This document shows positions 1 to 51,300 of a DNA stretch of 64,000 bases, piece by piece. Under the pieces are notes generated by a model, which saw nothing but the letters and a program-made list of their open reading frames with translations, searched no databases and was not told the DNA's origin. The translations under genes were made by a program, and so were the position numbers. The stretch covers positions 9,779,821 to 9,843,820 of the forward strand of contig NC_064043.1 of assembly GCF_932526225.1 (NCBI RefSeq), read 5' to 3'. The DNA is from Nematostella vectensis. Taxonomy: Eukaryota > Cnidaria > Anthozoa > Actiniaria > Edwardsiidae. Within the stretch, counting starts at the first letter, position 1, and each line of letters begins with the position of its first letter.

Positions 1-513
1 GTTGGCAAACCAGCAAATGCTGAGGCTTTAAGCAGTAATATAACAGTAAAAAAAGCAAGTTATTTAGCGGTTATGAACTAAAGACAGAAAGATTATTTCA
101 GAGAGTGTTTTTTCATTGTGTTTATTTTGCTTGAATTGTTTTATGCTAAAGGTGATCTCTTATGCCTTGTGCACACTAGCGACATATTGACATAACGACA
201 TGGGCGCATGCACTCTTATCTTCGACATAACGACATAAGAGAAAAAAACATATTTTTTTCTTTTTTGTCATCATGTCCATGTCGTTATGTCGGGCTAAAC
301 ATAGTGCACTTGCCCATGTCGTTATGTTGCTATTGTGCACTAGGCATTAGCACAAAAGCCCTATTTATAAAATACTCATACCACCAGGGACATTACTCAT
401 GTATGGCTTAAAACAATTCACAAGTTTAATGCGACCATAATTGGCTTATAAGTACGACTGGGTTTGGGTGAAAATAATTTACTGATGCAAATTATTCTAT
501 TTGTACTTTACAG
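1..513. other. C2CD3 intron end with an inverted-repeat element
   Basis: Non-coding sequence before the first visible C2CD3 exon. It holds the palindromic element at 163-345, listed separately. Otherwise AT-rich with no further feature. Confidence 0.6.
163..345. mobile_element. Palindromic MITE-like element
   Basis: The left arm (gccttgtgcacactagcgac...) and right arm (...gttgctattgtgcactaggc) are imperfect inverted copies. The submotif gacataacgacat occurs twice in each orientation. There is no coding capacity. The structure fits a small non-autonomous DNA element or foldback repeat. Confidence 0.6.
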
Positions 514-38389
<37,876 letters not shown>

Positions 38390-39363
38390 ATATGCAAATC
38401 TCGAGATTAGAGTTGATACTGTATACTTCTTGTAGATGGCTCGGGATAAACTGACAGCTTAATAATTGCCGTTATCTACTAACTACCAGATCGCCATTGG
38501 AATGCCAATTACTCGAAATGAAATAAAGAAAATTTGTTTTTCCGAAAACATTTGTTTTCTCTGAAAACAGAGCCGGTTAGCAAGCTACTATTACCTCTAA
38601 TACAACTATTTCTATTAGCAAACTCAGTCATCGGTCAATTATTTCAATAAACATTACCTAGAGCTCCGGAGATCTGAATCAAACAGGGCACGACACTGAT
38701 TGTTATCGTTCGTTATTTTTTTTTTTTTCTTGACTTGATTTTATCGCTCAAACAAACAAAGGAGTTAAAGTATTAAGCCTTCTAGGAACCGTTTTACCTA
38801 ATTCGGTTTTCTTAAGTTTGACTGTCTTTTCACGCACTAATTCACACGACATTTTCATCGTGTTAGCAAAACAGTCGCACGCAAGGCAGGGGTCTTGTTC
38901 TGTCTTATGCTATCCTTTGTCTGTTTGCAGCCGCTTGTTTTAGAGACGAGACGATGCCCTTCCAAGGACTAGGCTTAATGCATTCACACTAGGTTGGGAA
39001 GGGGACTTTAATAATTCATATTCAATCTATCAAGGCTTGCGTAAATATTGTTGTTTCTTAAACTTTTTACGGAATAGTTTCGGATACTTTTCGGATATTT
39101 TTCGCAAATGTCCTCCTGTCCCCTTTTATTTGACGAAATATGAAAACGTTTTTAGTTATGTTATTGTTTTTTCCATTTGAATGAGCTGCCACAAGATATT
39201 GTTTTAAATTAGATTATTGCTATTATAAATTGCGCAAGTGTGTCAAGTCACTGAATGTCTTAATTAGCGTTATTCGCTTTTCGCCGTTTCGGCATGCTCA
39301 CCAGAGTTTTAAAGCGAAAAAACCTCTTCAAAAAGTGGTGTAAGTAAGGGATAGTTTTGAAAA
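38390..39363. other. Intergenic region C2CD3 to the discoidin gene
   Basis: C2CD3 3' UTR with AATAAA at 38522, then about 800 bp that must contain the promoter of the downstream gene. No TATA box or other element stands out. Confidence 0.5.
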
Positions 39364-42300
39364 ATGGCACGACTGCTTATCACCTCTTATGTGTTACTTC
39401 ATCTCCTTTCAAAGGGCACAGGTAAGTGTTTAAGTTTTCTTGTTTACCTTGTTGATTTTAAATTTTCAAACACTTTACATTTTATGCTAACTCCTTAAAT
39501 TACTATACGCCCGCTAGCACCACTTTAATCTATAGTGAATTGACAAGTAGAATTAAAAAGCCTAAACTGTCGCGATCTCGTACCAGAACAATGAATACAA
39601 TACACCAAAAAACTGGAAATCGACTCTGCCAAATTTTCGTCTTTAATAAGACTTCTTCAGGGCAGAAGAAGTCTTATTAAAGACGAAAATTTGGCAGAGT
39701 CGATTTCCAGTTTTTGGTGTAGTGAATTGACAAGTGTTACAGTTTTACTTCAAAATGGAAAGTCGCGAGATTTAGAGATTTCACCTATGTAATTAAAAGT
39801 TATAGAAAATATCCCCGGAAGAAAAGTTTATGAGATGTTGAATGTATGTTAGAGTTGAGAAAGGCTCCACAATTTTTGTATTCATTTGTTTTTTTTATTT
39901 TTTGGACATAATTTTGGTATATGCTAGTAAACATATGCGTTGAAAAACAACCATGTATCAAAATAATCATAATCATTTTATTTCTTTCATGGTACTCGTA
40001 CCGGTAAATACAGATCCCGTTGTATTTGCGACAACTTAAACATAGAACACAAATATGAATTCCTTGATTTCCAAAAAAAAACAAACCAGCTTTAGGATAT
40101 TATACTGTCGATCTTGGACGACACTAAGAGGCAGTTTTATTTAAATCTATAAAAGGAACTCCGAGTTCTTGGCGCATTTTTTATTTTTAGTCGCTCTGTT
40201 ATTTGCCTACATTTCATGCGCCCTTTGATTGCTTAATAACACACCTAAAATAAAAGCAATCGGTTTTGTTAATCTCAAATTTTAGGGGCCATTCTGGGGA
40301 CTATTTGGTATTTTCAAGATTAAAAAAACTTTTGCTTTTTTGGCCGTAAAATAAATATATATATGATTTGTCGTATGGCTCATGGATAAGAATCCAAAGT
40401 CAGTTTAAAATGTTTACCAACACCCTTAAGTTTCAGCATTTGAATGCCGTGCGCTAGTCAATTATGACTGCACGTCTGACAAGTCACTGAATACTAGCCG
40501 GAAAATCCTTAAAAAAGCCATCTTAGTTCAAGACGATGAACAGTGCATGAAAGAATGCTTTTACGAGCCGGCCTGCGTATCCTACAACATTGGTCAAACA
40601 AACGCCGCCATTGCGGTGCCGTGCGAGTTGAGTGCCGCTGATCACGTGAGAGAGCCGGATAAATTAGTGACCAGGCCTGGGTACAACTACTGTAGCTTTA
40701 TGGTACGTACGTGCATGGAACAAAATAAGTATAGATTGCCCCGAACTACAATAATTTATTGAAATATCTACTGCCTGAGTGTTTGGATAATAGTTTAATG
40801 CGAGCCGCAAAATCTTACAACTTTTGTGGCCGCGTTGCCACAAAAGTAGCAAACCGGCAAACTAACTTTTGTCGCTGTAGAAAGATGACTACTTTTTGCA
40901 ACACAACTATCGAAGATTTAGCCCGTTTTACTACAACAACCCAACTTGCCTGGTAGTGGGAGCTGTGACGTGTTAAACATACCGTAAATGATCTAATAAA
41001 CGCCCTCTATCTAAAGAAAGCCTCCTATCTAATAAACATCCCCCCCAAGCTTACAAGTTTGTATTGACCCCCCCTTCTAACAAACGCCCCCTCTATTAAA
41101 CGCCCCTCCCTCTTTGCTGAAAAAAACAACCGACATAGGAATTGCCTGCTTGCTTAATCTGAGTTTGGCTTTTGAGTGAGACTTGCTCAATGTCAAGAAA
41201 CGCTTGCTACGCAGGCAAGTGATCCTTACTGAAATTAGAACCCCACTGTTGGGTTTGTTATATTGTTATGGTTTAAAATGAAAGCCCCTTTCTCCTATCT
41301 ATTGAACGCCCCTCTCGGACCATCGAAATTTAATGAACGCCCCCTGTGTTGACTAGACCATTTACGGTACGCAAAAAGCTTCATTAAAGTTTATAATTGC
41401 TCACACTTATGATTGTCACGGAGCAAAATATGAATATGATATGACTTCGCTTTCAGAACCCGTGCGAGTCAAATCCCTGCCCTAACGACACCAGCTGTCA
41501 ACCTGACTTTAATTCCAAGCATACGTTCTCTTGTATCAGAGGTAGGCCTTCCCCTGCTTGCTTGTGTGTGATAGATGGGATCGGGCCCCAAAAACATGTT
41601 TACATGTATCAAAGGTAGGCCTTACTCACTTGTGTGGGATAGATGGGATCGGGCTCCAAAAACATGTTTACATGTATCAAAGGTAGGCCTTACCTACTTG
41701 TGTGGGATAGATGGGATCGGGCTCCAAAAACATGTTTAAATGTATCAAAGGTAGGCCTTACTCACTTGTGTGGGATAGATGGGATCGGGCTCCCAAACAT
41801 GTTTACATGTATCAAAGGTAGGCCTTACTCACTTGGGTGGGATAGATGGGACCGGGCTCCAAAAACATGTTTACATGTATAAAAGGTAGGCCTTTCTCAC
41901 TTGTGTGGGATAGATGGGATCGGGCTCCAAAAACATGTTTACATGTATCAAAGGTAGGCCTTACTCACTTGTGTGGGATAGATGGGATGGGGCTCCTAAG
42001 TACACGTTCTCATGTATCAAAGGCCTTATTCACTTGGGTGGGATAGATTGGATGGGGCTCCTAAGTACACGTTCTCATGTATCAAAGGCCTTATTTACTT
42101 GGGTGGGATAGATGGGATGGGGCTCCTAAGTACACGTTCTAATGTATCAAAGGCCTTATTCACTTGGGTGGGATAGATAGGATGGGGCTCCTAAGTACAC
42201 GTTCTCGTGTATCAGAGGCCTTGCTCACTTGGGTGGGATAGATAGGATGGGGCTCCTAAGTACACGTTCTCATGTATCAGAGGCCTTGCTCACTTGGGTG

Positions 42301-45300
42301 GGATAGATAGGATGGGGCTCCTAAGTACACGTTCTCATGTATCAGAGGCCTTGCTCACTTGGGTGGGATAGATAGGATGGGGCTCCTAAGTACACGTTCT
42401 CATGTATCAGAGGCCTTGCTCACTTGGGTGGGATAGATAGGATGGGGCTCCTAAGTACACGTTCTCGTGTATGAAAGGCCTTATTCACTTGTGTGGGATA
42501 GATTGGATGGGGCTCCTAAGTACACGTTCTCATGTATCAAAGACCTTATTCACTTGGGTGGGATAGATGGGATGGGGCTCCTAAGTACACGTTTTCATGT
42601 ATCAGAGGCCTTACTCACTTGGGTGGGATAGATGGGATTGGTCTCCTAAGTACACGTTCTCATGTATCAAAGACCTTATTCACTTGGGTGGGATAGATTG
42701 GATGGGGCTCCTAAGTACACGTTCTCATGTATCAAAGGCCATACTCACTTGGGTGGGATAGATGGGATGGGGCTCCTAAGTACACGTTCTCATGTATCAG
42801 AGGCCTTACTCACTTGGGTGGGATAGATAGGATGGGGCTCCTAAGTACACGTTCTCATGTATCAGAGGCCTTGCTCACTTGGGTGGGATAGATAGGATGG
42901 GGCTCCTAAGTACACGTTCTCATGTATCAGAGGCCTTGCTCACTTGGGTGGGATAGATAGGATGGGGCTCCTAAGTACACGTTCTCGTGTATGAAAGGCC
43001 TTATTCACTTGTGTGGGATAGATTGGATGGGGCTCCTAAGTACACGTTCTCATGTATCAAAGACCTTATTCACTTGGGTGGGATAGATGGGATGGGGCTC
43101 CTAAGTACACGTTTTCATGTATCAGAGGCCTTACTCACTTGGGTGGGATAGATGGGATTGGTCTCCTAAGTACACGTTCTCATGTATCAAAGACCTTATT
43201 CACTTGGGTGGGATAGATTGGATGGGGCTCCTAAGTACACGTTCTCATGTATCAAAGGCCATACTCACTTGGGTGGGATAGATGGGATGGGGCTCCTAAG
43301 TACACGTTCTCATATATCAGAGGCCTTACTCACTTGTGTGGGATAGATAGGATGGGGCTCCTAAGTAAACGTTCTCGTGTATGAAAGGCCTTATTCACTT
43401 GTGTGGGATAGATTGGATGGGGCTCCTAAGTACACGTTCTAATGTATCAAAGGCCTTACTCACTTGGGTGGGATAGATGGGATTGGGCTCCTAAGTACAC
43501 GTTCTCATGTATCAAAGACCTTATTCACTTGGGTGGGATAGATGGGATGGGGCTCCTAAGTACACGTTCTCATGTATCAGAGGCCTTGCTCACTTGTGTG
43601 GGATAGATGGGATGGGGCCCCAAAGTACACGTTCTAATGTATCAAAGGCCTTGCTCACTTGGGTGGGATAGATAGGATGGGGCTCCTAAGTACACGTTCT
43701 CATGTATCAGAGGCCTTGCTCACTTGTGTGGGATAGATGGGATGGGGCCCCAAAGTACACGTTCTAATGTATCAAAGGCCTTGCTCACTTGGGTGGGATA
43801 GATGGGATGGGGCTCCTAAGTACACGTTCTAATGTATCAAAGGCCATACTCACTTGGGTGGGATAGATGGGATGGGGCTCCTAAGTACACGTTCTCATGT
43901 ATCAAAGACCTTATTCACTTGGGTGGGATAGATGGGATGGGGCTCCTAAGTACACGTTCTCATGTATCAGAGGTAGGCCTTACTCACTTGGGTGGGATAG
44001 ATAGGATGGGGCTCCTAAGTACACGTTCTAATGCATCAGAGGCCTTGCTCACTTGGGTGGGATAGATAGGATGGGGCTCCTAAGTACACGTTCTCGTGTA
44101 TCAGAGGCCTTGCTCACTTGGGTGGGATAGATAGGATGGGGCTCCTAAGTAAACGTTCTCATGTATCAGAGGCCTTGCTCACTTGGGTGGGATAGATAGG
44201 ATGGGGCTCCTAAGTAAACGTTCTCATGTATCAAAGGCCTTGCTCACTTGGGTGGGATAGATAGGATGGGGCTCCTAAGTACACGTTCTCATGTATCAGA
44301 GGCCTTGCTCACTTGGGTGGGATAGATTGGATGGGGCTCCTAAGTACACGTTCTCATGTATCAGAGGCCTTGCTCACTTGGGTGGGATAGATTGGATGGG
44401 GCTCCTAAGTACACGTTCTCATGTATCAGAGGCCTTGCTCACTTGGGTGGGATAGATTGGATGGGGCTCCTAAGTACACGTTCTCATGTATCAGAGGCCT
44501 TGCTCACTTGGGTGGGATAGATAGGATGGGGCTCCTAAGTACACGTTCTCATGTATCAGAGGCCTTGCTCACTTGGGTGGGATAGATAGGATGGGGCTCC
44601 TAAGTAAACGTTCTCGTGTATGAAAGGCCTTATTCACTTGGGTGGGATAGATGGGATGGGGCTCCTAAGTACACGTTCTCATGTATCAGAGGCCTTGCTC
44701 ACTTGTGTGGGATAGATGGGATGGGGCCCCAAAGTACACGTTCTAATGTATCAAAGGCCTTGCTCACTTGGGTGGGATAGATAGGATGGGGCTCCTAAGT
44801 ACACGTTCTCATGTATCAGAGGCCTTGCTCACTTGGGTGGGATAGATGGGATGGGGCCCCAAAGTACACGTTCTAATGTATCAAAGGCCTTGCTCACTTG
44901 GGTGGGATAGATGGGATGGGCTCCTAAGTACACGTTCTAATGTATCAAAGGCCATACTCACTTGGGTGGGATAGATGGGATGGGGCTCCTAAGTACACGT
45001 TCTCATGTATCAAAGACCTTATTCACTTGGGTGGGATAGATGGGATGGGGCTCCTAAGTACACGTTCTCATGTATCAGAGGTAGGCCTTACTCACTTGGG
45101 TGGGATAGATAGGATGGGGCTCCTAAGTACACGTTCTAATGCATCAGAGGCCTTGCTCACTTGGGTGGGATAGATAGGATGGGGCTCCTAAGTACACGTT
45201 CTCGTGTATCAGAGGCCTTGCTCACTTGGGTGGGATAGATAGGATGGGGCTCCTAAGTAAACGTTCTCATGTATCAGAGGCCTTGCTCACTTGGGTGGGA

Positions 45301-48300
45301 TAGATAGGATGGGGCTCCTAAGTAAACGTTCTCATGTATCAAAGGCCTTGCTCACTTGGGTGGGATAGATAGGATGGGGCTCCTAAGTACACGTTCTCAT
45401 GTATCAGAGGCCTTGCTCACTTGGGTGGGATAGATTGGATGGGGCTCCTAAGTACACGTTCTCATGTATCAGAGGCCTTGCTCACTTGGGTGGGATAGAT
45501 TGGATGGGGCTCCTAAGTACACGTTCTCATGTATCAAAGGCCTTGCTCACTTGGGTGGGATAGATTGGATGGGGCTCCTAAGTACACGTTCTCATGTATC
45601 AGAGGCCTTGCTCACTTGGGTGGGATAGATAGGATGGGGCTCCTAAGTAAACGTTCTCGTGTATGAAAGGCCTTATTCACTTGTGTGGGATAGATTGGAT
45701 GGGGCTCCTAAGTACACGTTCTAATGTATCAAAGGCCTTACTCACTTGGGTGGGATAGATGGGATGGGGCTCCTAAGTACACGTTCTCATGTATCAGAGG
45801 CCTTGCTCACTTGGGTGGGATAGATAGGATGGGGCTCCTAAGTACACGTTCTTGTGGATCAGAGGCCTTATTCACTTGGGTGGGATAGATAGGATGGGGC
45901 TCCTAAGTACACGTTCTAATGTATCAAAGGCCATACTCACTTGGGTGGGATAGATGGGATGGGGCTCCTAAGTACTCATTCTCATGTATCAGAGGCCTTA
46001 CTCACTTGGGTGGGATAGATAGGATGGGGCTCCTAAGTACACGTTCTCGTGTATCAGAGGCCTTACTCACTTGGGTGGGATAGATAGGATGGGGCTCCTA
46101 AGTACACGTTCTCGTGTATCAAAGGCCTTATTCACTTGGGTGGGATAGATAGGATGGGGCTCCTAAGTACACGTTCTCATGTATCAAAGGCCTTACTCAC
46201 TTGGGTGGGATAGATAGGATGGGGCTCCTAAGTACACGTTCTCATGTATCAGAGGCCTTGCTCACTTGGGTGGGATAGATAGGATGGGGCTCCTAAGTAC
46301 ACGTTCTCATGTATCAGAGGTAGGCCTTACTCACTTGGGTGGGATAGATAGGATGGGGCTCCTAAGTACACGTTCTAATGCATCAGAGGCCTTGCTCACT
46401 TGGGTGGGATAGATAGGATGGGGCTCCTAAGTACACGTTCTCATGTATCAGAGGCCTTGCTCACTTGGGTGGGATAGATAGGATGGGGCTCCTAAGTAAA
46501 CGTTCTCATGTATCAAAGGCCTTGCTCACTTGGGTGGGATAGATAGGATGGGGCTCCTAAGTACACGTTCTCATGTATCAGAGGCCTTGCTCACTTGGGT
46601 GGGATAGATAGGATGGGGCTCCTAAGTACACGTTCTCATGTATCAGAGGCCTTGCTCACTTGGGTGGGATAGATAGGATGGGGCTCCTAAGTACACGTTC
46701 TCATGTATCAGAGGCCTTGCTCACTTGGGTGGGATAGATGGGATGGGGCTCCTAAGTACACGTTCTCGTGTATCAGAGGCCTTACTCACTTGGGTGGGAT
46801 AGATAGGATGGGGCTCCTAAGTACATGTTCTCATATATCAGAGGCCTTACTCACTTGGGTGGGATAGATATGATGGGGCTCCTAAGTACACGTTCTCATG
46901 TATCAAAGGCCTTGCTCACTTGGGTGGGATAGATAGGATGGGGCTCCTAAGTACACGTTCTCATATATCAGAGGCCTTACTCACTTGTGTGGGATAGATG
47001 GGATGGGGCTCCTAAGTACACGTTCTCATGTATCAAAGGCCTTGCTCACTTGGGTGGGATAGATAGGATGGGGCTCCTAAGTACACGTTCTCGTGTATCA
47101 GAGGCCTTACTCACTTGGGTGGGATAGATGGGATGGGGCTCCTAAGTACACGTTCTCATGTATCAAAGACCTTATTCACTTGGGTGGGATAGATGGGATG
47201 GGGCTCCTAAGTACACGTTCTCATGTATCAGAGGTAGGCCTTACTCACTTGGGTGGGATAGATAGGATGGGGCTCCCGAGTACACGTTCTAATGTATCAA
47301 AGGCCTTACGTTCTTGCGTATCAGAGCTAGGTTTTGCTCACTTGGGTGGGAGAGATATGGGGTGGGTGCCTCGAGAAAAGACCAGCAATGGCTTGCCGAT
47401 GTGGGGGTTGTTTTACTTTGGGCTTTAGCAGCGTGTTTCCCATATACCCATTTTTTATAGACAAATTCCACAAGTGCCAAGGAATACCTCAGATGCTGTG
47501 GTGAGAAGATGTAGGATTTGTTCGTTGCACGAAGTAACAAAGTAACGGGCTCATTTTATCACGTTGTGGTGTATCTTTTCAGGTTGTGGCAACTATCCCC
47601 ACCCTCTTGGGATGGAGGATGGCACATTGCCGGACGAAAACATCACGGCTTCGTCTGAAAAGGATAGATTTCGCCTCGCCTCTTTCGCCCGTCTTCATAA
47701 CCAAAAAACAGGCAGCGGCATCGGAGCCTGGGCTCCAGCGGTTTCCAGCACTGGAGAGTACCTCCAAGTGGACTTGGGCCGAGTCATGTGGGTCACGCAC
47801 GTAGCAACACAGGGACGACCTCCTCCTGATTACCCTAAGTATGTCAAGCAATACCGAGTGAAGTACAGTCTTGTAGGCAGCGGATGGAAAGACTTTATGC
47901 AGGGTTCTTCATACAAGGTATATATTATTTTCCTGTTTTTAAGGCACGACTTAGGGTTGGAAATTAAGGACAATGTTAGGTCGCGATTTAGAATTGGTGA
48001 CGATGTCACATCACGTTGGGATGTGCATTTAGTAGTTCGCAAATATTTCAGTTGTTTGATATATGCAGTAGCGGATCTAGGGGGAGGGTTTAGGGGGTTT
48101 CAACCCCTCCTTGGGCGGGCTGCCAGAAAACCATATGTAACAAAAACAAAATTACCCCCTCCCCCTTTGTCCCTGAGCCAAATCCCCTTTAGCGAAAAGC
48201 TAGATCCGACCCTGGTATGGCTAGCCTGTTAGGGTTTGCGTTTGCAAGGGCCTGCGAAATACTAAAATATTTTTCAATGACCCGAGGTTCACTTTATATG

Positions 48301-51300
48301 CCGCAATTTAAATATAAGACAAATTAAATGGAATAAAACCCCTCCTTCCTCCTGTACAACACATGCCCTCCTAACCCTTCCCTCATCTACACCACCCATG
48401 CCCTCCTATCCCTTTCCTCATCCACACCACCCATGCCCTCCTATCCCTTCCCTCATCTCCACCACTCATGCCCTCCTATCCCTTCCCTCATTCACACCAC
48501 CCATGCCCTCCTATCCCTTCCCTCATCTACACCACCCATGCCCTCCTATCCCTTTCCTCATTCACACCACACATGCCTCCTATCCCTTCCCTCATTCACA
48601 CCACCCATGCCCTCCTATTCCTTCCCTCATCTACACCACCCATGCCCTCCTATCCCTTCCCTCATCTCCACCACCCATGCCCTCCTATCCCTGCCCTCAT
48701 CTCCACCACCCATGCCCTCCTATCACTTCCCTCATCTCCACCACTCATGCCCTCCTATCCCTGCCCTCATTCACACCACCCATGCCCTCCTATCCCTTCC
48801 CTCATTCACACCACCCATGCCCTCCTATCCCTTCCCTCATCTACACCACCCATGCCCTCCTATCCCTTCCCTCATCTCCACCACCCATGCCCTCCTATCC
48901 CTGCCCTCATCTCCACCACCCATGCCCTCCTATCCCTGCCCTCATCTCCACCACCCATGCCCTCCTATCCCTTCCCTCATTCACACCACCCATGCCCTCC
49001 TATCCCTTCCCTCATTCACACCACCCATGCCCTCCTATCCCTTCCCTCATTCACACCACCCATGCCCTCCTATCCCTTCCCTCATCTACACCACCCATGC
49101 CCTCCTATCCCTTCCCTCATCTCCACCACCCATGCCCTCCTATCCCTTCCCTCATCTCCACCACTCATGCCCTCCTATCCCTTCCCTCATTCACACCACC
49201 CATGCCCTCCTATCCCTTCCCTCATCTACACCACCCATGCCCTCCTATCCCTTCCCTCATCTACACCACCCATGCCCTCCTATCCCTTCCCTCATCTCCA
49301 CCACCCATGCCCTCCTATCCCTGCCCTCATCTCCACCACCCATGCCCTCCTATCCCTTCCCTCATCTCCACCACCCATGCCCTCCTATCCCTTCCCTCAT
49401 TCACACCACCCATGCCCTCCTATCCCTTCCCTCATTCACACCACCCATGCCCTCCTATCCCTTCCCTCATCTACACCACCCATGCCCTCCTATCCCTTCC
49501 CTCATCTACACCACCCATGCCCTCCTATCCCTTCCCTCATCTCCACCACCCATGCCCTCCTATCCCTGCCCTCATCTCCACCACCCATGCCCTCCTATCC
49601 CTTCCCTCATTCACACCACCCATGCCCTCCTATCCCTTCCCTCATTCACACCACCCATGCCCTCCTATCCCTTCCCTCATTCACACCACCCATGCCCTCC
49701 TATCCCTTCCCTCATCTCCACCACCCATGCCCTCCTATCCCTTCCCTCATTCACACCACCCATGCCCTCCTATCCCTTCCCTCATTCACACCACCCATGC
49801 CCTCCTATCCCTGCCCTCATCTCCACCACCCATGCCCTCCTATCCCTTCCCTCATCTACACCACCCATGCCCTCCTATCCCTTCCCTCATCTACACCACC
49901 CATGCCCTCCTATCCTTTCCCTCATCTACACCACCCATGCCCTCCTATCTCTGCCCTCATCTCCACCACCCATGCCCTCCTATCCCTGCCCTCATCTACA
50001 CCACCCATGCCCTCCTATCCCTTCCCTCATCTACACCACCCATGCCCTCCTATCCCTTCCCTCATTCACACCACCCATGCCTCCTATCCCTTCCCTCATT
50101 CACACCACCCATGCCCTCCTATCCCTTCCCTCATTCATACCACCCATGCCTCCTATCCCTTCCCTCATTCACACCACCCATGCCCTCCTATCCCTTCCCT
50201 CATTCACACCACCCATGCCCTCCTATTCCTTCCCTCATCTACACCACCCATGCCCTCCTATCACTTCCCTCATCTCCACCACCCATGCCCTCCTATCCCT
50301 TCCCTCATTCACACCACCCATGCCCTCCTATCCCTTCCCTCATTCACACCACCCATGCCTCCTATCCCTTCCCTCATTCACACCACCCATGCCCTCCTAT
50401 CCCTTCCCTCATTCACACCACCCATGCCCTCCTATCCCTTCCCTCATCTACACCACCCATGCCCTCCTATCCCTTCCCTCATCTACACCACCCATGCCCT
50501 CCTATCCCTTCCCTCAACTACACCACCCATGCCCTCCTATCCCTGCCCTCATCTCCACCACCCATGCCCTCCTATCCCTGCCCTCATCTACACCACCCAT
50601 GCCCTCCTATCCCTTCCCTCATTCACACCACCCATGCCTCCTATCCCTTCCCTCATTCACACCACCCATGCCCTCCTATCCCTTCCCTCATTCATACCAC
50701 CCATGCCTCCTATCCCTTCCCTCATTCACACCACCCATGCCCTCCTATCCCTTCCCTCATTCACACCACCCATGCCCTCCTATTCCTTCCCTCATCTACA
50801 CCACCCATGCCCTCCTATCACTTCCCTCATCTCCACCACTCATGCCCTCCTATCCCTTCCCTCATTCACACCACCCATGCCCTCCTATCCCTTCCCTCAT
50901 TCACACCACCCATGCCCTCCTATCCCTTCCCTCATCTCCACCACCCATGCCCTCCTATCACTTCCCTCATCTACACCACCCATGCCCTCCTATCCCTTCC
51001 CTCATCTCCACCACTCATGCCCTCCTATCCCTGCCCTCATCTCCACCACCCATGCCCTCCTATTCCTTCCCTCATCTACACCACCCATGCCCTCCTATCC
51101 CTTCCCTCATCTACACCACCCATGCCCTCCTATCCCTTCCCTCATCTCCACCACCCATGCCCTCCTATCCCTTCCCTCATTCACACCACCCATGCCCTCC
51201 TATCCCTTCTCTCATCTCCACCACCCATGCCCTCCTATCCCTTCTCTCATTTACACCACCCATGCCTTCCTACCCCTTCCCTCATCTCCACCACCCATGC

